Positions 1 to 4,790 of a stretch of DNA of 6,814 nt are shown piece by piece. The first letter of the stretch is position 1, and each line of letters opens with the position of its first letter. The DNA is from Clostridia bacterium (GTDB taxonomy: Bacteria; Bacillota_A; Clostridia; Oscillospirales; CAG-272), in the NCBI GenBank assembly GCA_017626655.1, contig JAGAIH010000356.1, positions 1-6,814 on the forward strand. The letters are read 5' to 3'. A program made the position numbers and the translations under genes. A model generated the notes under the pieces. That model had not been told where the DNA came from and made no database searches. It was given only the letters and a program-made list of their open reading frames with translations.

Positions 1-222
1 CAGGGCGTTTTGGGGGTCACCGCCGAACAGACGGCAGAACTCCAGGGTCAGGGCGGGGCGGACCCGCTTGCCCCCCGCCAGGAGGGAGTAGCGGCAGGCC
101 TCGTCCAGCACCGCGTCACAGCGGCTCCCGCCGTCATAGTAGGTCCCCAGCAGGGACTCTGCCAGAGCGGCATCCTCGGTCAGAATGGCCTTGGCCATAG
201 CTTCAATCTGATTCATATCCAT
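1..222 (-). CDS. ispA: Polyprenyl diphosphate synthase, IspA-type, N-terminal part (runs off left edge)
   Basis: This is the first 74 codons of a trans-isoprenyl diphosphate synthase, which condenses isopentenyl diphosphate with allylic diphosphates in the cytoplasm; the farnesyl (C15) product is the likely one. The visible part has the family's N-terminal helices and the signature [14 protein letters not shown] (residues 45-58), whose GGKRxRP residues bind the substrate diphosphate, followed by a helix with FCRLFGGD. The catalytic Asp-rich motifs (DDxxD) lie beyond the edge and cannot be checked. The start at 222 gives MDMNQIE; a second ATG at 216 (MNQIE) is also possible. A GAGGA ribosome site lies in the last codons of xseB, whose stop is 5 bases upstream, so the two genes are translationally coupled. 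The xseB-ispA order is common in bacteria and supports a farnesyl-type enzyme over a longer-chain one. The family call is firm; product chain length is inferred. Confidence 0.9.
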   Translation of the reverse strand, partial: MDMNQIEAMAKAILTEDAALAESLLGTYYDGGSRCDAVLDEACRYSLLAGGKRVRPALTLEFCRLFGGDPQNAL

Positions 223-227
223 ATCGG

Positions 228-485
228 TCAATCCTCGGTGGAAGTAAAGGGTGCGGGCTTGATCTCCCCGTCGGGGGTGCGCTGGAGGATCATGACCCTC
301 TGCTCAGCCTCGTCCAGCTCGCGGGACAGACGGCGTACCAGAGCGATGCCCTCCTCGTAGAGGGACAGGCTCTCGTCCAGGGAGACGGTATCCCCCTCCA
401 TGGTCTTGACGATGACCTCCAGACGGGCGATGGCCGCCTCAAAGGGGAGATCGGCGGGGGCTTGTATGGTTTTGGGTTCACTCAT
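228..485 (-). CDS. xseB: Exodeoxyribonuclease VII small subunit
   Basis: This 85-residue protein is the small subunit of exonuclease VII, which degrades single-stranded DNA to acid-soluble oligonucleotides; several small subunits assemble on each XseA chain. The sequence shows the whole family core: [18 protein letters not shown] (13-30), then a G-D-x-V-S-L-D-E-S-L turn (31-40) and [13 protein letters not shown] (41-53), the two helices of the XseB hairpin, followed by a charged helix and a short polar tail. Length is normal for the family (about 65-85). The start is supported by a strong AAGGAGGT site at 494-501, 8 bases before the ATG. It lies downstream of xseA on the same strand, but unlike most genomes, where the two genes overlap or nearly touch, here they are 242 bases apart with a repeat element between them. 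It is followed at 5 bases by ispA. Confidence 0.96.
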   Translation of the reverse strand: MSEPKTIQAPADLPFEAAIARLEVIVKTMEGDTVSLDESLSLYEEGIALVRRLSRELDEAEQRVMILQRTPDGEIKPAPFTSTED

Positions 486-549
486 GAGAGGTGACCTCCT
501 TGGTTCTTGATTGGGATTTCATATTGGGGGGTGTCGGATTGAAAAATCC

Positions 550-714
550 AATAATGAATAATGAATGGTGAATAATGAAGAATGAATAATTGTGGACGGA
601 AACCTCCGGTTTCCCTCATTTTGATTGAATTATGGAGAAATCCGAAGGATTTCAACCGAAATTATTCATTATTCATTATTCATTAGCCGCTCGCGGCGAC
701 TTCATTATTCATTA
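550..714. repeat. AT-rich inverted repeat with nested hairpins between xseA and xseB
   Basis: The 242-base xseA-xseB gap holds no gene but is highly structured. The left arm (550-591) is built of AATGAATAATGAAT-like units; the right arm (659-685, continued at 701-714) is its reverse complement, ATTATTCATTATTCATT. Between and beside the arms are perfect small hairpins: GGAAACC/GGTTTCC at 598-614 (7-bp stem, 3-base loop), GAAATCC/GGATTTC at 637-653 (7-bp stem, 3-base loop), and GCCGC/GCGGC at 686-697 inside the right arm. A further 5-bp stem with a GAAA loop sits just outside at 536-549. The whole is non-coding and far more AT-rich than its surroundings, as expected for a dispersed, MITE-like or REP-like element inserted into the operon. 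No transposase is present. In mRNA the arms could form one long stem. No T-run typical of an intrinsic terminator follows any of the hairpins. Confidence 0.8.
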
Positions 715-727
715 GCAGTTTAAGGCC

Positions 728-1969
728 TCATTCCCGTCCTTCCCCCGCAACCTCCTCCACCCTCACGCGGGCGGAGCCGTCGGCGAAGCGGAGGCTGACA
801 CGATCCCCCACCTTCAAATCGGCGGCGGCGGGGATGACGGTTCCCTCCTCGGTCTGCACCAGGGCGTAGCCGCGGCTCAGCACGGCCAGGGGGTTCAGCG
901 CTCCCAAAGAGGCGGTGACCCGCTCCAGGGAACGGCGCTTGTTGCCCAGGTGGCGGGACACCGACAGGTTCAGCCGCTTCTCCAGAGCCGTGACCGATTC
1001 GCGGCGCAGGCGGTAGACTCCCTCGGGGGAGGTTAGGACCTTAGTCGCGGACAGGCGGTCCAATTGGGCGCGGTAACGCTTCAGTCTTGCGGTCTGGGCG
1101 GCGTTCAGGCGGGCGGTAAGGGACTGGACCCGGCGGGTGAGTTCTCCCTTGTCGGGCAAGGATAATTCGGCGGCGGCCGAGGGGGTGGCGGCGCGGAGAT
1201 CGGCCACGAAATCGCAGATGGTGAAGTCCACCTCATGCCCCACGGCGGAGACCACGGGGATCTCGGAGGCGGCCACGGTTCTGGCCAGCCACTCGTCGTT
1301 GAAGCCCCACAGATCCTCGGCGGAGCCTCCTCCGCGGCCGATGATGATGAGGTCTACCCCCTGCTCGGGGTCGTCCCTCACGGCGTTGAAGTACTGGATG
1401 CCCCCCCGCAGATAAGCGGGTGCCTCGGCGCCCTGCACCAGGGAGGGGAATATGAGAATTTCGGTTGAGGGACAACGCTTTTTCGCCACCCGAATGATGT
1501 CGTGGACCGCCGCTCCCGAGGGGGAGGTGACCACGCCGATGCGCCTCGGATGGGCGGGCAGAGGCCGCTTGCGGGCGGGATCGAACAGTCCTTCCGCGCC
1601 CAATCTGGCCTTGAGTTGCTCAAAGGCCACCGCCAAGGCCCCCGCTCCGTCGGGGATCATGCGGTCGGCGATGAACTGGTACTGCCCTCGGGGGGGATAG
1701 GCAGACACCCGGCCGTGGGCTACCACCTTCATGCCGTTCTCGGGCTCGAACTCCATCCGCATCATGGAGCCGCGGAACATGACCGCCGAGATGACGCTGT
1801 CCGAGTCCTTGAGGGAAAAGTAGAAATGCCCCGAGGCGTAGAGCTTGCCTCCCGAGATCTCACCCTGTACCCACACGTCATTCAGGTTCGGGTTGCCCTC
1901 CAGGAGCATTTTGATATACTCGTTGAGTTGGCTGACGCTGAAGGCGTCGGGGCGGTTCATTGACTCCAT
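728..1969 (-). CDS. xseA: Exodeoxyribonuclease VII large subunit
   Basis: This 413-residue protein is the catalytic subunit of exonuclease VII, a single-strand-specific DNA exonuclease used in repair and clearance of ssDNA. The domain order is complete: an N-terminal OB-fold (about 6-105, with VSQLNEYIKMLLEGNP and VWVQGEIS) for ssDNA binding; the catalytic domain with RIGVVTSPSGAAVHDI (143-158), the glycine-rich GRGGGSAEDLWGFNDE (211-226), and VGHEVDFTICDFVADLRA (243-260) followed by TPSAAAE; a long charged helical segment (about 272-355) that would hold XseB; and the closing SRGYALV box (365-371). It is slightly shorter than E. coli XseA (about 456), mainly in the coiled-coil. The start at 1969 has AAGGAGT at 1975-1981, 5 bases upstream; the alternative ATG at 1960 would be 14 bases away, so the first is preferred. 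No missing key motif is seen. Confidence 0.97.
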   Translation of the reverse strand: MESMNRPDAFSVSQLNEYIKMLLEGNPNLNDVWVQGEISGGKLYASGHFYFSLKDSDSVISAVMFRGSMMRMEFEPENGMKVVAHGRVSAYPPRGQYQFIADRMIPDGAGALAVAFEQLKARLGAEGLFDPARKRPLPAHPRRIGVVTSPSGAAVHDIIRVAKKRCPSTEILIFPSLVQGAEAPAYLRGGIQYFNAVRDDPEQGVDLIIIGRGGGSAEDLWGFNDEWLARTVAASEIPVVSAVGHEVDFTICDFVADLRAATPSAAAELSLPDKGELTRRVQSLTARLNAAQTARLKRYRAQLDRLSATKVLTSPEGVYRLRRESVTALEKRLNLSVSRHLGNKRRSLERVTASLGALNPLAVLSRGYALVQTEEGTVIPAAADLKVGDRVSLRFADGSARVRVEEVAGEGRE

Positions 1970-2234
1970 GGGGGACTCCTTTCGGAGAAAAATGGGACTG
2001 GCGAGGGCGGCGGTCGGACGGCTCTCCCAGGGGCAAAGGCCCTATGGCAAATTGCACAAGCGGCCTTCCGCAGGAGCAATTACACCCAAACGGTTGTGTT
2101 CAAAACAGGCCAAAACGCCCCGAATTTGCAGGTTTTCGCGGAGTTTTCTTTTTGGCAAGGTTGACCGCTTGCCACCGTTGTGCAACATGACGAAGGAGCT
2201 TCGGCGGCGGGGGCGAGTCCCCTTCCTGCGGAGG
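1970..2234. other. Leader/spacer before xseA, no gene seen
   Basis: These 265 bases between the TsaD-like gene and xseA contain no convincing coding frame on the operon strand. They hold several small dyads: CGAAG/CTTCG at 2191-2203, GGCAAG/CTTGCC at 2154-2173 (8-base loop) and the 32-base imperfect palindrome at 2050-2081. None is followed by a T-run on the transcribed (minus) strand, so no intrinsic terminator is supported. On the minus strand a TTGAAC followed 15 bases later by TAATTG resembles a promoter only weakly, so a separate xseA promoter is possible but not shown. Confidence 0.5.
2050..2081. repeat. Imperfect 32-base palindrome in the xseA leader
   Basis: Two pairs of arms are nested symmetrically: AATTGC (2050-2055) with GCAATT (2076-2081), and GCGG (2060-2063) with CCGC (2068-2071). 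They are separated by four bases on each side and have a four-base centre. It lies about 80 bases upstream of the xseA start. It could be an RNA stem with an internal loop or a dimeric-protein site; the sequence does not say which, and chance is possible. Confidence 0.45.
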
Positions 2235-3239
2235 TTATCGGGACGCCAACGCGGCGAGGATGGCGGTTCCCGCGGCGTTATCGGCAGAGAAAGCAGGCTC
2301 GGAGAAGTAGACTTTCCAGCCCGCGCCCTTGGTGAGGATGGGTCGGATGAACTTGTTGCTCATGACACCTCCCGCGTAGACCGCGGGGAGGGGCTTCTCA
2401 CCTGTTTCTGCACGCATGGCCTGGAGCTGGTCGGTCATTTTCCGCAGGGACCTGCCGATAGTGGTCAGGGTATAGGCGGCCACAAGGGCGGGGTCTGCCG
2501 TCTGCTTCCAGAGCGCGGCGGCCTGGTTCTCCAGGCCCGACAGGTGGCAGATGCCGTCCTTCACCGAGGTCTTGATCTGGGGGAGGGGCTTGGTGTTCTG
2601 TACCGCCAGCTCCTCCAGGGCCTTACCGCAGGGGAAGTCCAGACCCATCATGACGCCCACGCGGTCAATAACCTGACCCGCGTGGAGGTCGGCTCCGTAG
2701 CCTACGATCTCCACGTCAAATCCCCCCTCGCGGGGATGGGCCACCACGGCTTCGGTGGTACCGCCCGACACGTGGAAGGCGAGGAAGTCATCGGTGAGGA
2801 GCTTGCCCTCGGACAAAGCGCCCGAGGAGTAGAGGGCGGCCATGATGTGACCGCTCTGGTGGGAGAATCGATACACCTCTGTGCCGCTTCCCGCCGCGAA
2901 GGACTCAGCGGCGATGATGCCGGTGAGGAAGCAGGGCATATAGGAATCGGCGGCGTCACGGGGGGTGGCGGACACGCCCACGGCGGCGATTTGGTAGTTC
3001 CCTTCCTCCAGGATGCTCCGCAGGTCGCGGACGACGGTGGGGAGGTTCTTGACGTGGGCGAAGACCGCGTCGCTCTGGCGCAGGCCGCGGGCGCCCTCGG
3101 CGACGGGGAGGGGGCATTTGCAGTTGGCGATGACGGTGATCTCACCGTCCCCGTCGGTGGTACAGGCCGCCGCCGAGGTGGTGTAGTTGCTGGTGTCAAA
3201 GCCCACCCAGCAGGGGCGGGTATTTTGGTTGTCGGACAT
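2235..3239 (-). CDS. TsaD/Kae1-like (M22 family) protein of unknown function
   Basis: This 334-residue protein belongs to the ASKHA-fold family of TsaD/Kae1, the enzymes that attach threonylcarbamoyl to A37 of tRNA, but looks like a divergent paralog rather than TsaD itself. Visible motifs: VGFDTSNYTTSAAA (12-25), in the place of the TsaD phosphate loop; FSHQSGHIMAAL (125-136), keeping the two metal-binding histidines (H127, H131) of the HxEGH motif but with Ser for Glu; HVSGGTTEAV (156-165), with Thr where TsaD has SGGH; AGQVIDRVGVMMGLDFPCG (187-205) with Asp192; AGGVMSNKFIR (289-299); and FSADNAAGTA (317-326) with the third likely metal ligand Asp320. Length is near that of TsaD. Clostridial genomes often carry such a gene, usually annotated O-sialoglycoprotein endopeptidase, a name not supported by mechanism. 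Its ATG is 3 bases after the nusB stop, with no good Shine-Dalgarno, implying translational coupling. Family call is strong; function unknown. Confidence 0.85.
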   Translation of the reverse strand: MSDNQNTRPCWVGFDTSNYTTSAAACTTDGDGEITVIANCKCPLPVAEGARGLRQSDAVFAHVKNLPTVVRDLRSILEEGNYQIAAVGVSATPRDAADSYMPCFLTGIIAAESFAAGSGTEVYRFSHQSGHIMAALYSSGALSEGKLLTDDFLAFHVSGGTTEAVVAHPREGGFDVEIVGYGADLHAGQVIDRVGVMMGLDFPCGKALEELAVQNTKPLPQIKTSVKDGICHLSGLENQAAALWKQTADPALVAAYTLTTIGRSLRKMTDQLQAMRAETGEKPLPAVYAGGVMSNKFIRPILTKGAGWKVYFSEPAFSADNAAGTAILAALASR

Positions 3240-3242
3240 GAC

Positions 3243-3902
3243 TTATTCGGCGTCGGCGGGGGCCTCGGAGGTCTCCTCGGCAGTATCCTCGACGGTCAGC
3301 TCGATCTCCACAACGGGATCGGTGTCAGGCTCCTCCAAAGGGAGCATCTCCTCCACGGGGAGCTCGGCGGTCTCGGCCTCGGCGGGGGCGGCCTCGGCGG
3401 GAGCAGTCTCCACAGCGGGCAGGACGCCGCCGTTCTCCTCCAGCTCCTTCTTGATGGCGTTCAGCACGCCGTTGATGAAGGCGCGGGCCTTAGGGTCGTC
3501 GTACTTCTTGGCCAGCTCCACGGCCTCGTTGATGGCGATGGGGGCGGGGATCTTCTCGGCGAAGACCACCTCGTAGGTACCCAGGCGCAGGACGGCGCGG
3601 GAGACGCGGGAGAGGCGGTCGGTGCGCCAGCCTCTGGCGTGGCGGCTGAGGAGGGCGTCGATCTCGGCCAGATGCTCCATGATGCCGAAATACTCCTTGC
3701 GGATGTAGCGGTCCTTGGTATCCACGTCGCGGGCCTCGGCGGCGCGGGTAAAGATGGCCTCGGGAGCCTCGTCCTCGTGGTACTCGGTCTCAAAGAGGAG
3801 GGCCAGGACGGCCTCACGGGCGGCCCGTCTCTGCTCGCGGGCGGCTTCGGCGCTCTTCTTGGAGCGGGCGGCGGCGTGGTAGTTCTTCTGATTCTCTGCC
3901 AT
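3243..3902 (-). CDS. nusB: Transcription antitermination factor NusB with long acidic C-terminal tail
   Basis: NusB pairs with NusE (ribosomal protein S10) on boxA RNA to form the antitermination complex that keeps RNA polymerase processive on rRNA operons. The helical core is recognisable from about residue 22 to 155: REQRRAAREAVLALLFETEY (22-41), then SRVSRAVLRLGTYEVVF (98-114), PAPIAINEAVELAKKY (119-134) and the hallmark ARAFINGVLNAI (139-150). The 219-residue length is well above the usual 130-150. The excess is a basic Ala-rich lead of about 20 residues and a tail after K152 with no Lys or Arg and 23 Asp/Glu in 67 residues, rich in Ala, Pro and Thr, probably disordered. The start at 3902 has AAAGGA 8 bases upstream. 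It is the first gene of the leftward operon under the promoter at 3972-4000 and abuts the TsaD-like gene. Confidence 0.94.
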   Translation of the reverse strand: MAENQKNYHAAARSKKSAEAAREQRRAAREAVLALLFETEYHEDEAPEAIFTRAAEARDVDTKDRYIRKEYFGIMEHLAEIDALLSRHARGWRTDRLSRVSRAVLRLGTYEVVFAEKIPAPIAINEAVELAKKYDDPKARAFINGVLNAIKKELEENGGVLPAVETAPAEAAPAEAETAELPVEEMLPLEEPDTDPVVEIELTVEDTAEETSEAPADAE

Positions 3903-3971
3903 GGTATGTGTCCTTTCGTAGGCGGATACGTATTTTCAATGATCTTGGGGTACGCATAGTATATCAGTATT

Positions 3972-4000
3972 ATTATACTGCATTTCGGGGGAAAAGTCAA
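3972..4000 (-). promoter_or_regulatory. Sigma-A promoter of the nusB operon
   Basis: On the minus strand, TTGACT (-35, 4000-3995) and a perfect TATAAT (-10, 3977-3972) are separated by exactly 17 bases. Transcription would begin near 3965, giving a leader of about 60 bases before the nusB ATG with its AAAGGA site. It points away from the csoR promoter, so the two units are divergent. Confidence 0.85.
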
Positions 4001-4060
4001 CATATAAAATGTATAAATACAGGGGGAATGTATATTTATTTTTGTGATCCGCCGTGTTTT

Positions 4061-4073
4061 GTGACTTTGTCAC
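4061..4073. repeat. Short dyad GTGACTTTGTCAC between the divergent promoters
   Basis: A 13-base dyad with perfect 5-base arms, GTGAC and GTCAC, around TTT. It lies 18 bases upstream of the csoR -35 box and about 60 bases upstream of the nusB -35 box. It could be an activator or repressor site, but arms this short may arise by chance. Confidence 0.25.
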
Positions 4074-4091
4074 CGAGAGACCGATCCCCTC

Positions 4092-4120
4092 TTGACAAAC
4101 CATCCCTCATGGTGTATAAT
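4092..4120 (+). promoter_or_regulatory. Consensus sigma-A promoter of csoR (and probably copA)
   Basis: TTGACA at 4092-4097 and TATAAT at 4115-4120 both match the consensus in all six positions, with the ideal 17-base spacer. Such a strong promoter fits control by a repressor. The start of transcription is expected near 4127, inside the CsoR-type operator that follows directly. Confidence 0.93.
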
Positions 4121-4123
4121 AAA

Positions 4124-4142
4124 AATACCCCGTGGGGGTATT
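4124..4142. promoter_or_regulatory. CsoR operator
   Basis: AATACCCCGTGGGGGTATT is a perfect inverted repeat: 8-base arms (AATACCCC, 4124-4131; GGGGTATT, 4135-4142) around GTG. It matches the known form of CsoR boxes, such as that before B. subtilis copZA: AT-flanked C and G tracts with a short centre. It covers the predicted transcription start, 4 bases after the -10 box, so bound CsoR would block initiation. Cu(I)-loaded CsoR releases such sites. It is the only such box visible; none lies upstream of copA. Confidence 0.9.
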
Positions 4143-4147
4143 CCAAA

Positions 4148-4153
4148 AAGGAG
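4148..4153 (+). promoter_or_regulatory. Ribosome binding site deciding the csoR start
   Basis: AAGGAG ends 7 bases before the ATG at 4161. This fixes the csoR start there and rules out the in-frame ATG at 4092, which lies inside the -35 box and so would not be in the mRNA. Confidence 0.85.
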
Positions 4154-4160
4154 ACACTAT

Positions 4161-4466
4161 ATGGATACAGATATGACCTGCCCCTGCCACAAGACCAAGC
4201 ACCGCACCGAGGAGGAGATCCGCACGCTGACCAATCGGCTGTCCCGCATCGAGGGGCAGGTGCGGGGGATCCGCGGGATGGTGGAGTCCGACGCTTACTG
4301 CGTGGACATTCTGACCCAGGTGACCGCCGTCACCGCCGCTCTGAACGCCTTCAGCCGTGAGCTTTTGGCCGAGCATATCCGCACCTGCGTCGCCCATGAC
4401 CTGAAGGAGGGAAAGGACGGAACGGTGGAGGAGCTGGTGGAGACGGTGAAGAAAATGATGAAGTAA
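4161..4466 (+). CDS. csoR: Copper-sensing transcriptional repressor CsoR
   Basis: This 101-residue all-helical DNA-binding repressor of the CsoR/RcnR family (DUF156) binds operator DNA as a tetramer when copper-free and lets go when Cu(I) binds. The family helix RTLTNRLSRIEGQVRGIRGM (21-40) is intact. The Cu(I) ligand set Cys-x-His-x3-Cys is complete: C47 in DAYCVDIL, and H72 and C76 in EHIRTC. This pattern separates CsoR from nickel (RcnR), formaldehyde (FrmR) and persulfide (CstR) sensors. The C-terminal helix is VEELVETVKKMMK. The N-terminus carries an extra CPCHKTKH stretch (7-14) that could add metal or redox ligands. Start, promoter and operator are all clear immediately upstream, so the gene should be autoregulated. 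It is followed by copA on the same strand after a 324-base gap occupied by a repeat element. Confidence 0.96.
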   Translation: MDTDMTCPCHKTKHRTEEEIRTLTNRLSRIEGQVRGIRGMVESDAYCVDILTQVTAVTAALNAFSRELLAEHIRTCVAHDLKEGKDGTVEELVETVKKMMK

Positions 4467-4488
4467 AATTGCAGTTTATAGGTCTGCT

Positions 4489-4758
4489 GTCTGACGGAAG
4501 AAGCGGTTGAGGCGTAACCCTCATCCGCCTCCCGCCGCAGGAGCTGGTCGGCACCTTCCCCCGCGGGGAAGGCAAGGCTTTTCATGTTTTCTGTTATTCA
4601 AAAACATATATATATCAGTACGTTTTTAGTTTTGAGAGAACGAGAAACACACTACGAAAGCCTTCCCTTGTGAGGGAAGGTGTCCTCCGAGCAAGCTCGG
4701 CGCGCAGGCGTGACGGATGAGTAGCCACCCTACCCAATTTTGATCTGTTCCGTCAGAC
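4489..4758. mobile_element. MITE-like inverted-repeat element in the csoR-copA gap
   Basis: The 324-base csoR-copA spacer (4467-4790) has no gene but a layered inverted repeat. The outer ends are a perfect 11-base pair, GTCTGACGGAA (4489-4499) and TTCCGTCAGAC (4748-4758). Inside lie two related arms in opposite orientation, about 4518-4582 and 4657-4721; the reverse complement of the first shares AAAGCCTT, CCTTCCC...GGGAAGGTG and GGATGAG with the second, with small gaps. Each arm contains an 8-bp hairpin, CCTTCCCC/GGGGAAGG (4554-4572) and CCTTCCCT/AGGGAAGG (4661-4680); the second arm also has CCGAGC/GCTCGG (4687-4700). The centre, about 4583-4650, is AT-rich. This is the build of a small non-autonomous element or dispersed palindromic repeat. 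No clear target duplication or transposase is seen. It ends 32 bases before the copA ATG. The hairpins lack a following long T-run, so termination is not proven. Confidence 0.75.
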
Positions 4759-4778
4759 CGACAAACCCAAATTTGAAG

Positions 4779-4784
4779 AAAGGA
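4779..4784 (+). promoter_or_regulatory. Ribosome binding site of copA
   Basis: AAAGGA ends 6 bases before the ATG at 4791 and supports that start. It lies just outside the repeat element, so the element supplies most of the upstream spacer but not the ribosome site. Confidence 0.75.
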
Positions 4785-4790
4785 ACCAAC

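Noticed and set aside
550..714. CRISPR array suggested by repeated AATGAATAATG units
   Set aside because: The units are short, adjacent and inverted about a centre, with no regular spacers; this is an inverted-repeat element.
2154..2173. GGCAAG/CTTGCC stem next to a T-rich run as a terminator
   Set aside because: The T-run (TTTTCTTTTT) precedes the stem on the plus strand and reads as A's after it on the transcribed minus strand, the wrong arrangement for an intrinsic terminator.
2235..3239. Calling this gene tsaD
   Set aside because: Key motif positions differ from canonical TsaD (HQSGH, SGGT), and the neighbours are not tsaB/tsaE/rimI, so it is better treated as a paralog.
1845..3959. A 704-codon open frame on the plus strand
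   Set aside because: It lies antisense to the TsaD-like gene and nusB and over the xseA start, and its product is Gly/Leu/Val/His-rich low-complexity protein of the kind made by reading GC-rich genes backwards. No domain or ribosome site supports it, and both opposite-strand genes are clear.
4092..4160. Upstream extension of csoR by 23 codons to an ATG at 4092
   Set aside because: That ATG overlaps the -35 box and precedes the predicted transcription start; the added residues match nothing in the CsoR family, and AAGGAG directs the start at 4161.
3908..4360. 150-codon plus-strand frame overlapping csoR out of frame
   Set aside because: It crosses the promoter and operator and uses the wrong frame of csoR, with an Arg/His/Gly-rich translation typical of a shadow frame.
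4554..4572. 8-bp hairpin after csoR as an intrinsic terminator
   Set aside because: It is followed by CAAGGCTTTTC rather than a proper T-run, and the same motif recurs in reverse at 4661-4680 as part of the repeat element; attenuation remains possible but is not shown.
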